Shown here piece after piece: positions 1-10,360 of a DNA stretch of 64,000 bases. Position numbers and translations under genes: made by a program. Below the pieces are notes generated by a model. That model did not search any database. It saw nothing but the letters and a program-made list of their open reading frames with translations, and was not told the DNA's origin. The DNA is from Elymus sibiricus (Eukaryota > Streptophyta > Magnoliopsida > Poales > Poaceae), in assembly GCA_039707655.1 (NCBI GenBank), contig CM077664.1, forward strand, positions 123,602,485 through 123,666,484, read 5' to 3'. Every line of letters begins with the position of its first letter. Position 1 is the first letter of the stretch.

Positions 1-1239
1 TACATTGATGCCAATGAGGATTATTTCCCCCATGTTCATGAGAGTTTCCGGATAGCTGGTGTTGATGAGTTTGTTGGACAAAAGCTTACAAAGTGGAATG
101 ATGAGATGATCATGCAATTCTACTCCATAGCTCATTTCTATCCTGATGGCAGGATTGTGTGGATGACTGAGGGTTACAGATACCAGTCAACCATCTCTGA
201 GTGGGCTACTCTTCTTGGTGCTCCAGAAGAAGAAGATGATGACATTGATATCTATGCCAAGCTAAAGATGGACCACAACTCCATGGCCAATACGTATACA
301 GCTATTCCAGAGAAGGACATCGAGACACACAAACTAGGGTCAGTGAAGCACCTGCTACCTAGTTTGGCCACTACAAACACTATCTTGAGGTACACTCTGT
401 TGCCCAAGTCAGGAGATGATAAGATGATACGTGGCCACTCCATCAACTTGCTGCACCTCTTTGATACACCTCAGAAGTTCAAGGTGATGAGCTTGATAGT
501 AGAAACAATCAAGAGGACAGCTGCTGATCAGAAGAGATCTTGCGGATATGCTCCACACATCCAGATGCTCATCAATTCCAAGGTTGGAACAAGCACTTAT
601 CTTCTTGATCATGAGCATCTTCCACTGCGTCCAGAGTTCGAGGACAATGTCATAGTGATGGACCCTTCGCATCCCACCTCTGCTCAAGCACAAGAGAAGA
701 TCCGAGTAGCCGCAGAAGCAAAAGCAGCCAAGGAGGCATCTGCTCCCAATGCTCCCATTGCCAACCTCAAGTCTAAGAGTGACCAGATGACTTATCTGCT
801 AGAAGCCACCCTGAGGATTGAGCGAAGTCTGGCAAACCTCACCCAGAACTAGGCTAGCTTAGAGCGAATAGTCAAGACGAAGATTCATGATCTAGATGTC
901 AAGATCACAGAGATTCAGACCATTGTGGAGAAGCTGAAGGATGACGTTGATGTAGCCAGGGCAGCCACTTCAGATGACAGTGGAGATGACAGACCCACTA
1001 CGGAGAGATTCCAGTCAGTGCCCAGGGCAGCCAGGTCTGCTGCAGTGCCTGTTGTGGATCCGAGGACCACAGTCTCTGCACCTGCTGCTGCTGCTACAGT
1101 GCCAGCGCCGGTCTCCACTCCACCTGCCCAGCAGACGTCAGCTGAAGCCTTCGCGGATGCACTTCTCTCAACGCCGTCTACGCACACCGGAGCTGCCAGT
1201 CGGAGATCCCCTTCAGGAGCTTCCGAGGATCGTGCCTAG
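1..1239 (+). pseudogene. Second ORF of copy C (plant transposon-protein-like), 3' part
   Basis: Frame 1 is open from the first base, with one in-frame TAG at 850-852, and ends at 1237-1239. The product matches the second ORF of copies A and B. It has an aromatic-rich globular region (FYSIAHFYPDG, WMTEGYRYQSTISEWATLLGAP), which I place in the 'putative plant transposon protein' class from memory of that family, then a heptad-like helical stretch (LRIERSLANL) and a Ser/Pro/Ala-rich tail. At the internal stop copy B reads CAG, so the lesion is a simple C-to-T change. The role in transposition is unknown. The N-terminal part is outside the window. Confidence 0.8.
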
Positions 1240-1810
1240 AGTGCCACATTAGTCCTATACCTATTCGAGCTTTTTGGTACTTGTTGCCAAAGGGGGAGAA
1301 TTTGTATAGATCTTAGGCTTCGAGAGAGAGAGTCTCTTGCTTTGCTTTGCTCGTTGGTTTTTCTCGAGTTCTTTTGCTACTATTTGCTTTATGGTACTTT
1401 GATTTGATGTGTGCTTGATACTATGTGTGTGAGATACTTTGAAGTAGTTTGATCGTTATGTCTGTGAGATTCCACATGTGTGATTGATCATACTATGCTT
1501 TATGTGATGCTTAATGCTTATACTTATCATTATCTTTGTATGATCATTCACTTGTGCTGGTGATGCGTGCCTACTATTCCACTCATATCATTTTGCACGC
1601 TCCACCAAGTTGTATGTGACATGGAAGAGTGACCCATGATCCTAATCGATTGTGCATTTGCATTCAAACGCAAATTCTTAATAATGCACAAATTTAGGGG
1701 GAGCTCTTGCTTATCACATACTTCTCAAAGCGACGATGTATTTCATTCATTTAATCATTTGTCGAAGCTTTGATCTATATGTTGTCATCAATTACCAAAA
1801 TGGGGGAGAT
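1240..1810 (+). other. 3' untranslated region of copy C with polypurine tract
   Basis: No gene is seen here. The stretch is AT-rich and repetitive, with many TGTGTGAT/TATGCTT-like words. It ends with a purine-rich tract (AAAATGGGGGAGAT, about 1797-1810) directly before the LTR, as expected for the plus-strand priming site of an LTR retrotransposon. The same tract is found on the minus strand next to the 3' LTRs of copies A and B. Confidence 0.75.
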
Positions 1811-3363
1811 TGAAAGCACATTTGCTCCCTTGGTGGTTTTGATAATTCATAACAACATATATCTCATTGAACTAATGTCCATTCGAGTTAAAGATTTCAG
1901 GACGTTCAATGATTGGCATGGCAAGGACTAGAGATGTGGACCCCTCAAAATGCTAAGGACATAGATTGGCAAAAGATCAAGACTCTACATTTTTGGTTTA
2001 GTGATCCAAGATCACATTGAGTCCATAGGAAAGCCAATACTATTAAAAGGGGATGAGGTGTTGCTTAATGGTCTTTTTACTCAAGTGCTTAGTGACAGTA
2101 CTCCAAAACCCTCAGCCACTTTCTCCATCCAAATATGTCCAAAACCTACTTTCCAACTTGGCCCCACCGAAATTTCCTATCCGGAGCCACCGAGTTCATC
2201 TGGACTTAGCCACTGCCAAAACCCTAACAAATCGGATCGACCGATATGGATCTTGGTCCCACCGAGATGGCCTTGCCAACTCTCTGTAATCGTTTGTACT
2301 TACTTCCGTCTCACCGAGTTTTGCAAATCGGTCTCACCGAGATGGCTTGCCAACTCTCTGTTGCCTTATTGCTTCACTTCGGTCCTACTGAGTTGATGCA
2401 ATCGGTGCCACCGAGACGAGTTTGCCCTAACCATTGCACTTTGGTCCATATGAGTTGTTCCAGTCGATCCCAATGAGTTTCCTAACGTTCATATCTTTTA
2501 CACTGTTCGGTGCCACCGAGATTTTTAATTGGTGCCACCGAGTTGGGTCAAAAGTGTGTAACGGTTGGATCTTGTGTGGAGGCTATATATACCCCTCCAC
2601 CACTTCCTTCTAAGAAAGGAGAGCCATCGAAACGTGCCTACACTTCCACCACACATTTTCTGAGAGAGAACCACCTACTCATGTGTTGAGATCAAGACAT
2701 TCCAATCCAACCATTTGAACCTTGATTTCTAGCCTTTCCCAAGTTGCTTTCCACTCAAACCTTCTTCCACCATAGCCAAATCTATGAGGAGTTGTTTGAG
2801 TGTTGGGGAGACTATCATTTGAAGTACAAGAGTAAGGAGTTCATCAACAACACACCGTCTATTACCTTTTGGAGAGTGGTGTCTCCTAGATTGGTTAGGT
2901 GTCACTTGGGAGCCTCCGACATGATGTGGAGTTGAACCAAGGAGTTTGTAAGGGCAAGGAGATCGCCTACTTCGTGAAGATCTACCCCGAGTGAGGCTAG
3001 TCCTTCGTGGACGTAAGCCATGGTGGAATAGACAAGGTTGCTTCTTCGTGGACCCTTCATGGGTGGAGCCCTCCGTGGACTCACGCAGCCGTTACCCTCC
3101 GTGGGTAGAAGTCTCCATCAACGTGGACGTATGATAGCACCACCTATCGGAACCACACCAAAAACCACCGTGTCTTCATTGCGTTTGAAATCTCTGATCC
3201 CCTCCTTTACTTACATATGCAATTGTTTACTTTCTGCTGCTACACTCTTAGAATTGCATGTGTAGGGTGATGCTTGACTTGCGTTCTAATTGGGAAAAGG
3301 TTAGGTTTTTATTTGGTCAAGTAGTCTAATCACCCCCCCTCTAGATATACTTTCGATCCTACA
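1811..3363 (+). repeat. 3' LTR of copy C
   Basis: This LTR of about 1.55 kb begins TGAAAGCACATTTGCTCCC and ends TTTCGATCCTACA, that is TG...CA. Its U3 part (about 2130-2560) holds many copies of the palindrome TCGGT-N3-ACCGA in exact or degenerate form. These stop just before a TATA box, CTATATATA, at about 2583-2592. The same LTR occurs four more times in the window, on the minus strand, flanking copies A and B. Confidence 0.92.
2583..2592 (+). promoter_or_regulatory. TATA box of copy C LTR
   Basis: GGCTATATATACCCC lies directly downstream of the palindrome array and upstream of the conserved CTTCCACCACACATTTTCTGAG region. The four other LTRs of the family keep the same motif, so this is the likely core promoter. 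Confidence 0.65.
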
Positions 3364-3792
3364 CATCTTGATTTGGTGGTAGCCTGAGAAGGCATCTAGG
3401 AAGCATAACAACTCGCACCCAACGGTGGAGTCCACAATCTGGTCGATGCGGGGCAGCGGAAAGGGGTCTTGAGGGCAGAACTTGTTTAGGCTTATGAAGT
3501 CGACACACATGCGCTCCTTGCCACACTTCTTCAGCACCATGATGGGGTTGGCGAGCCACTCAGGGTGGCGCACCTCACGGATGACCCCAGCTTCTTGGAG
3601 CTTCTGAACTTCCTTGACGATGAAATCTTGCTTCTCTGGCGCCTGGTGCCGTGCCTTCTGTTTCACGGGGCATCCATTAGGGCACACCGCTAAGTGGTGC
3701 TCGATCACCTCCCTTGGCACGCCGGACAAATCAGATGCCATCCAGGTGAACACATCTGAGTTTGCCCGAAGGAAGATGACGAGCGCGCCTTC
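3364..3792 (-). pseudogene. Reverse transcriptase N-terminal part, Gypsy D
   Basis: The minus-strand frame encodes the start of a Ty3/Gypsy RT. It has the entry motif FTWMASDLSGVPREVIEHHL, then LQEAGVIREV, WLANPIMV, the CVDFISLNKFCPQDPFPLPR block and VDSTVGCELLCFLDAFSGYHQIKM. The palm YxDD motif, RNase H and integrase are missing because copy C is inserted directly after HQIKM. The frame then runs a short way into the LTR (CRIESISRGG), which is not part of the protein. The reading follows the protease frame after one stop. Confidence 0.88.
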
Positions 3793-4569
3793 CTATGTAG
3801 GAGAAAGGCCTGTGCCGATGGTGAAGGCAGGGCCTGAGCCGCTGCCGTCCACCGACACCTTCTTCGTCTCGGCACGGTCCTGAGAGAACAGCTGCTTCTT
3901 CTTCACGGGTGCGGCCTCGTGAGGCTCGATGGCATTCTCGTCGGTAGGGTAGGCAGTGGCGGCAGCCTTGTAGGCGCTCTCGAGGGAGCGGACTGCGTCC
4001 TTCTTGTCACAACAGACGGTGATGATGCCGCTGTAGCCCGGCATCTTGAGGACGTTGTCGGCGTGGTGCGTCGCCGCCATGAACTTGGCGAGAGCTGGGT
4101 AGCCCAAGATGGCGTTGTACGGTAGGCCGATGTGCGCCACGTCGAAGTCAATGAGCTTGGTATGGTAGTTCTTGCGGGTGCCGAAGGTGACGGGGAGGCG
4201 CACTTGGCCCAGAGGAATGGTGGAGCCATCGGTCACTCCGGAGATGGGCCTGGTGGGCAGCAGCTGGTCGTAAGACACCTGGAGCTGTTCAAAGGTCTCG
4301 ATGGAGATCACATTGAGGCCAGCGCCCCCGTCGATGAGCGTCTTGGTGACAGCGACGTTGCTGATAGTGGGGGTGCACAACATGGGGACCGTGCCAGTAC
4401 CGCTTGAGGACTTAAGGTGATCGTTGGAGTCGAAGGTGATCGGGTACTGCGACCACTTGAGGGGGCGAGAAGCTTCAGGCCACGGGAGGGCAGCGTTCAC
4501 CTCGCGAGAGAACAACTTGAAGTGGCGGTTAGATGCGGGAGCCTGAGCCCCGCCTAGGATGCATGCCAC
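3793..4569 (-). pseudogene. Gag C-terminus and aspartic protease, Gypsy D
   Basis: The frame holds a retropepsin-like domain of the Gypsy type: VAVTKTLIDGGAGLNVIS carries the D-G-G form of the catalytic D-[ST]-G, followed by LPVTFGTRKNYHTKLIDF and the conserved LPYNAILGYPALAKFMA block. The last fits the I-L-G segment next to the flap and active site of retroviral proteases. Next comes a linker rich in Lys, Ala and Ser, then a stop before RT. In the element it would cleave the gag-pol polyprotein. The stop before RT and the interruption of RT make it inactive. Confidence 0.85.
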
Positions 4570-5845
4570 TCCGCGAGGCTCCTGGTAGCCCCGGCATCTT
4601 GGTCGGGCTGGTTACCATTATTCCATCGCGGTGGCGGCAGTGGCGGAAGGGCAGCGTTGGCCTGAGGATTGGCCTCGCGAGGCGGATCGTGCCAGGCGGC
4701 CTCGCGAGGCTGGTCGCGCCAGCCCTGGCGGAAGTTTCCATTGCCGTTGCGGTCTCCCTAGTGGCCGTCGTTACGGCCACCTCCACGGCCGGTGCCGCGG
4801 TCATTGCGGTCGCTGCGGCGGCCAAGGCGCTTGTTGCGAAGCAGCTTGAGCTCGTGGCAGTCTTCAGTGCTGTGGGAGTGTGAGTTGTGGTAGGCGCAGA
4901 GAGGGTGGTTGTCCCTTTTGGGCTCGTCACGCTCGTGGCCACGCTTCTGCTCGGGCTCCGCCGCGAGGACTGCAGGGCCCTTGCGCTTGGTGTCCTCGGC
5001 CTTGGCGCACTTATCGGTGAGGTCGAACAGCTCAAGCACGGAGTCAAGCTCATCGTTGATGGTGAGCTTCTCGCGCATGCGGACATCCTTGACACCATTG
5101 GTGAACGCGGAGACGACGGTGGCCTCAGAGGCGCGCGGGATCCTGTTGCGCACTTGGCTGAAGCGCTGGATGTACTTGCAAAGGGTCTCGTTAGGGCGCT
5201 GGTGCACGCCGCGCAAGTCGTTGAGCATGAGGGAACGCTCGTGAGTGCCCTTGAAGTTGGTGACGAACTGCCAGCAGAGCTCGCCCCATGAAGAGATGGA
5301 CGCCTCGGGGAGGTTCATGAGCCACGAGCGTGGGCCATCCTTGAGGGCCATGGGAAACTAGTTCACCATGACCTTGTCATCACTGTTTGCCGCCTCGATG
5401 CTCAGGGCGTAAAGTTGCAGGAACTCCGCGGGGTTGGGGGTGCCGTCGTAGCACGGAGGCAGGTCCGGCTTGAACTTGGTGGGCCACACCACGCGGCGCA
5501 GCTCGCGGGTGAAGGCGCAGCACCCCACGCAGCTGGAGGGAACACCGCCGATGAGAGCGGCGCAGTTTTGGCGACCAGCCGCCACGACTTCTTGGACGGT
5601 CCTGTCCTGGCACTGGCGTTGTTGCTCGAGGAGCATGCGTGCGTTGGGCAACACGCGTCGGACGATCTGGCAGCTGGGCTCGCCGTGGTCCGGAGAGGAT
5701 GCGTCGTGGGATGGTTCGCGTGCCCGCGCGTCGCGGTGGCGCCGGGCGTCCTCGCCATTGGTTTTCGCTCCCCGATTTCTTCCTTCGCGGGATTTGAGTC
5801 CCGTCTTTTTTTCGGTGTTATTGGATTTTCTCTCGCCCTTGGGCA
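4570..5845 (-). pseudogene. Gag main part, Gypsy D
   Basis: The frame encodes the retrotransposon gag domain: WPTKFKPDLPPCYDGTPNP, WLMNLPEASISSWGELCWQF, NETLCKYIQRFSQVRNRIP and a helical LTINDELDSVLELFDL stretch. These are followed by a CHHC-like nucleic-acid-binding motif (CAYHNSHSHSTEDCHEL) and an Arg/Gly-rich tail. A TAG at about 5355-5357 interrupts VN-FPMALKDG, and further frame breaks occur near 4570-4760. The N-terminal part of the same gag is at 8319-8711, across the solo LTR. Confidence 0.82.
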
Positions 5846-8318
5846 TATGAAGATGGTTATATAGCCTTGCCTTTCCTATCAGACCAGAGATTCTCTCCAA
5901 CCCAACTTGGCCACCCAAACTATATTCCCAAGGTTTTGCCGCCGAAACCCTACCTTCCGAGTTATCGGAAGGGAAACCCTAATTCCTACAGTTACAAAGG
6001 AACCCCAGTTTCCTTTGATCCTTTACTTCTCAGATTTTTCCCAGTGATCATCCCACATCTATAAACCCTGGATATGTAAAAATATTGCCAAGTCCTTTGC
6101 AATATTTTTCATTTAAATTAATTCCTTTTTCTGCCAGTTGAAGTAATTAAATCCAGGAAAATATTTATCCATCTCTAAAGTTCATGAAAACTTGCGGAGA
6201 TATTCTTTGTGACCCTATTGAGCTCTCAAAAAAATATTGGCCATAATTAAATAAGGGAAATTGCATTTTCCTATTTAAAGCCAATATTGCATTTTGGGCA
6301 CTTTCCAAAGGAGCTATCATTTTGGTAGCCAGGAAAAATCCCAAATAATTTGTGGAGCTTCTCCTATCTATATATTCACCATTTACATCAAGATCCCAAG
6401 TTCCATAGTTCAAATTTTGAGCACATCCACCACTTCTTGTTTCTGGACCTAATTTGAGATTGTGAAGCAACTATGTTTTATATTGCTCCATAGTTCTTGA
6501 AATTAATCCAGGACCTCATCCTCACCATATAATGTGATCATGCCAAAATACACATCATTTTACCTAGCTATTTTTCCCCAGTAATTCAATCTAGTTTATG
6601 TCTAGAGAGAAGCACTGTGAAGGAAGTACCACTTTGGTATGTCCAAATGGTATGGAATTTTACCAGTGCCTCCATACCCCTAAATAATCCCTCTAAACCA
6701 AGTTTGAGCCAAATTCATTTAGCCATTTTGTCCCAACAATTCAAATCCATTTCTGTCCAGATTTCCAATTTGTGAAGGAAGTGCTAACTAAAGTGGTCCA
6801 TTTGTCCTGAAATTTTTCAAGGATTTGCATCTTAATGGATCACCACTGCATGCCAAAAACCAGCTCCAACCCTCCAGCCATTGCTCTGCAAGAATTCAGC
6901 CAAGTTCCTGTGCAGAATTTAAGTCAGCCCAAATCAGTCGATTTCCTGTCTTCAGGTCCATCCAAAATCTCATAAATAGGCTCTCTGAGCTTTGACACAT
7001 CAAGTTGACATGGTTTGACAGCTCATGGATAGCTTGGACACGCGGTGCCCTTGGTGACCACGTGGAGAGCACGACCAAAATGGTACTCTACGCACTGTCT
7101 TCGCCGAACAGCTAGCTCCAGCCGGCCACGGCTCGTCCGTGGGTGCCGACCACCTCCGCGCTGTCCGCGTGCCGGGGATGAGGACGCCACGGCAGCCATC
7201 CTCATCCGCTCGCCATGGCTGGGCTATAAATAGCCGCGGACCGAGCCTCTCCGAGCACCACATAGCCTCCTCTTCCCTCTTGCTTCTGCCCAAGCCCCAG
7301 CCCCGAGCAGCCGTGCCCCCTTGGTGCCCAAATCGCCGGCGAGCTCCAGAAGGGGTATGATTGTCGGTGGGGCCGTAAGAGTGCCGGGCAATAGACAAGT
7401 TTTGTTGGAGCAGCACCGGTCCACCCGAATGGGAACATGTACTAAGGTATGAGGCCGGGAGCTCCATAATGTGGGTAAAGTGCGCGACCTCTACAGAGTG
7501 TAAATCTATTGGAATAACCGCGTCCTCGGTCATGGGACACAGTTCGTACTAGGTCACACTATTTGGTCTGTGTCGAGTCTGGAGGAGTTAACCGAATGAC
7601 TGCTAAGAACGAACCAGATAAGCTAAGCTTGGTCAAATTTACAGCACAGATGCCTGGACATCGGATGATGTTAGAAAGTTGGGATGTTAGCCATGGAATG
7701 GCTATGAAGGAGATGGTCAGATGACTGTAAGAATTGGGATATGGTCCGGAGGGATCGTGAGAGGAATCTTGACAAATTACTTGCACCGTTATGCTTTACC
7801 TTTCTGTATTTACCCTTGATAATTTTCATGCTAGATAATCCTGTTATAACATGATAATTAATAATGCTAGATAGTTAAACCATATTAATTAACAATGCTA
7901 AAAGTATTGATGCACGCTTGAATGCCATGGATTGCTTTGCTTGGTGTATATGTTATTTGGTTTGCTTGCGAGTACATTCAAAAGTACTCAGCGGCCTCTA
8001 ACGTGGCCAGGTTCACCTAAGGATCCGACGTCCGCTAGCGAGAAGCCGAAGCAATCGTGAACTAGAAGAGTAACCCAGTCAGATCCCTGTGGATTGGAGC
8101 CTCTCCAAGTCCGTGCTGCCTTAGTTAGTGTTTTTCCGCTGCCCCATCTTTGTAACCATGATGTATTTATTCCAACCACAATGGCTAATAAATATATTCT
8201 TATTACAGTTGTGCATGTGTTCATGATACTTGTTGTAAAGGCACGCGCCGGTGTGATTTCCTAGGCTGGCGTGTGCGGCGACCGTCTGGCTACAGTGGTA
8301 TTCAGGCGGGGCGCCACA
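5846..8318 (+). mobile_element. Solo LTR inserted in gag of Gypsy D
   Basis: A single LTR of about 2.47 kb lies between two copies of GGGCA (5841-5845 and 8319-8323). It starts TATGAAGATGG, probably TG with the G changed to A, and ends GCGCCACA. Removing it together with one GGGCA copy leaves D's gag in one frame across the junction (DVVHDVP joined to KGERKS). That strongly supports both the borders and the solo-LTR reading. Orientation is judged from TATAAATA at 7225 and AATAAA-like signals near 8187. Short ORFs inside it look like chance. I cannot name the family. Confidence 0.85.
7225..7232 (+). promoter_or_regulatory. TATA box of the solo LTR
   Basis: GGGCTATAAATAGCCGCGG lies after a GC-rich stretch and before a pyrimidine-rich region (CTCCTCTTCCCTCTTGCTT), as at a plant transcription start. 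It marks the end of U3 if the + orientation is right. Confidence 0.5.
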
Positions 8319-8711
8319 GGGCACGTCATGCACCACGTCCCCGGCGTGGGATGGCGGGGGACAGAGCGAGTGAGAAGGCACCAAGGCGTCGCCCGCGGCG
8401 TTGACAAGCTCGGTGATGCGGCCGAGCCAGGCGTCGTAGCCGGCGTCGGTGGGATGGTAGCGCAGGAGCTCTCGCGTCATGAGCAGCGCGGCTTGCGGGG
8501 CCGCCGCATCGCGGCGAGCAAGTGATGAGGCTGTGGTGGTGTGGCCATCCGCCTGCACAGACGGGTGGAGGGAGGACGCCTGCTGCTCCCTAGTAGCGGG
8601 GTCGGTGACGGCACCAGCGACGCGGCGTCGACGGTCGTCGCGGGCGACAGGCTCTGTCTGGGCCACCCTAGTAGCCCGGCGCACGTAGCGCTCACGGCGA
8701 GCGTCGGCCAT
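8319..8711 (-). pseudogene. Gag N-terminus, Gypsy D
   Basis: The minus-strand ATG at 8711 follows the primer-binding region and gives MADARRERYVRRATRVAQTE, then an Arg/Ala/Asp-rich segment (VARDDRRRRVAGAVTDPATREQQ), then LLRYHPTDAGYDAWLGRITELVNAAGDA. The frame is continuous up to the GGGCA duplication and resumes in the same frame at 5845. After the junction it would otherwise read solo-LTR sequence (CGAPPEYHCSQT), which should not be counted as protein. This is the usual low-complexity N-terminal region of Triticeae Gypsy gag. Confidence 0.78.
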
Positions 8712-8743
8712 GACAGCGAGGAGGTGGAAGAGAATCGAACCGC

Positions 8744-8763
8744 CCCCTACCTGGCGCACCAAA
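8744..8763 (-). other. Primer-binding region of Gypsy D
   Basis: On the minus strand TGGTGCGCCAGGTAGGGG follows the LTR end (CCGACA) after TT. The same motif follows the 5' LTR of Gypsy E (24825-24842, TGGTGCGCCAGGCAGGGG), so the two elements share a priming class. I did not identify the tRNA. Confidence 0.65.
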
Positions 8764-9659
8764 TGTCGGAGTCTGAACCCCGGGGGACTAGAGGTTCGAA
8801 CACTGGGGGCGCACTAGTTCTCTCCAACCAACGGCTACCACGGCGAGGCTGCGGTGAGAACGCTACGCAGGGGCACGTCAGGGGACACGACGGTTACCCA
8901 GGTTCGAGCCACCTTGCGGTGCAAAACCCTACTCCTGCTTGTGTTGGGATTGCTGTGGGCAAGAAGATGTTCTCACGTACAAGGCAGAAGGCAGAGGAAT
9001 CGATCCTCCCTACGGTGGCAGCTCTGGCCCCTTTATAGCTGCCTTGGTCCTCTTGCCCCAAAAACTAGGCGGGAAGCGTTGCCACACTAGGCGGGTTTTA
9101 AAAGGGGACAGGTGCTCAGTCTTCTCCTAACTAAAGGCGGTCTTCGCCTACAAAAGCATGATCCATGACGCGCCGGTGGGCTCGGTGGTGACCTCCGCCC
9201 TGCGTGCCTTGCTGTCTTGGTCTTCTTTCACCAAATGGGCAGTCCTTGGGCTTGCTTTGGGGGAGGGCAGTTGGGCTGCTCCCTTTAGCACCAAAGAGGA
9301 AAGCCTCCCTGTCCACGCCCGCTAGCACGTCTTCTGCCGCCCTTCGTCGAAATGCGTGTCACCACGTGATGGGCAAGGGACCGCGCATCTGACGTCAGGC
9401 GTGGTGGCCTCGGGCGCCCGGCTCAGGAGGTAGCCCCGGGAGGCATCCTCGCGAGACGGCCTCGTGAGGCTCCTGCTCCTGCCACGGCTAAGTGCCGGCA
9501 GGGCGCGTCTTCAGGAGGGGCCCTCAGGAGGCTCGACCTCGGGAGATGTCTTCGCTTCGTGGTGCCCTTGGATGGGCCGCGTCTTGGGCCTTCGCCAGGC
9601 GTCGATCCTTGGGCCACAGACAAACGGGCCGGAGTACCCTGGTTCCCCATGGCCCGACA
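8764..9659 (-). repeat. 5' LTR of Gypsy D
   Basis: Read in + direction this 896-bp LTR starts TGTCGGAGTC and ends GGCCCGACA, so it has short inverted ends TGTCGG/CCGACA. The minus strand carries GCTATAAAGGGG near 9045-9030, a TATA box with the R and U5 regions downstream. The GC-rich U3 shows scattered GCCTCGTGAGG-like words. Confidence 0.78.
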
Positions 9660-9702
9660 AGGGCCTCGTCCAGAACTTGACTCTGGCCGATGCCGCGAGC
9701 AA

Positions 9703-9719
9703 CCCCACGGTGGGCGCCG
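9703..9719 (-). other. Primer-binding site of Gypsy F
   Basis: On the minus strand CGGCGCCCACCGTGGGG follows the LTR end by five bases. The same GGCGCCCACCGTGGGG occurs right behind the 5' LTRs of Gypsy H (54016) and I (58173), so all three share one primer class. Confidence 0.72.
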
Positions 9720-10360
9720 GCTATTGTGGTGAAATCACGGCAGATGCCATGAGATGGCTAAAAGTGGGGGGCTGCATGAGGACGCCGGTGGGCTCTGGAG
9801 GTGAGGTTGGCACACGCGTGCGCGAGACACAAGGCGTACCCAGGTTCGAGGCCCTCCGGAGAGGTAACACCCCTAGTCCTGCCGAATATAGTATGAAGAG
9901 CACGAGGGCTACAAGGTTGCTCCTGGAGCTATTTGGGAGGAGGAGGAAGAAGGGGCTAGGCCTCCGTTCTACCTCTCCTGTGAGTGTGTGTCATGAATGG
10001 AGCTAGAAGGAGATGATGATCGCCCCATGCATGGAGGCCTCCTAGGGGGTCTTATAGCCCGACCTCCCAGGGTTACATGGGTAAATCTACACGCGGGTGG
10101 GACCTGGATGTCGGCGTCTGGAGCCGGCAGTGGGGCCTACCGGCTGCTGGGACCCGCCGGCTGCCCGACACTGTGGCCCATCACCTCGTGCGTCACGGAG
10201 TGGTTGGCGTCGTGGGGCTACAGTGGCTCGCCGCGCTGACGTCGGTTGCCCGAGTCAGTGGTTTGGTAGCACTGTAGCCATGCTCTCCCGGGGTTTGCGG
10301 CGTTGTAGCCACGCTCTCCCGTCGTGGAGAGCCGTCTTGTCGTATGGAATGATGGGACGG

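Larger units (their letters stand above)
1..3363 (+). mobile_element. Non-autonomous Copia-like LTR retrotransposon, copy C (3' part)
   Basis: The window opens inside the second ORF of this element and continues through an untranslated stretch, a purine-rich tract and a complete 3' LTR that ends at 3363. It is the same family as copies A (10361-20159) and B (30483-40339), in the opposite orientation. Its 5' LTR and gag lie outside the window. It interrupts the reverse transcriptase of Gypsy element D: the RT reading frame coming from higher coordinates runs straight into the LTR end after the YHQIKM motif. The five bases after the LTR are CATCT; the matching TSD copy would be outside the window. 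Confidence 0.9.
3364..9659 (-). mobile_element. Gypsy LTR retrotransposon D (5' half, interrupted)
   Basis: On the minus strand this element reads 5' LTR (9659-8764), primer-binding region, gag (from 8711), protease and the first part of RT. It is cut off at 3364 by copy C. A solo LTR of an unrelated family (5846-8318) splits gag. The LTR starts TGTCGGGCC and ends ACTCCGACA on the minus strand. The bases beside its outer end (AGGGC, 9660-9664) would be one TSD copy; the other is outside the window. D itself sits inside the 5' internal part of Gypsy element F, just behind F's primer-binding site. Confidence 0.85.

Noticed and set aside
2001..2476. Open frames through the LTR palindrome arrays (also at 11143-11448, 19414-19668, 31442-31871 and 39754-40200)
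   Set aside because: They follow the TCGGT/ACCGA words in different frames in different copies and lie in the U3 promoter region. They are not coding.
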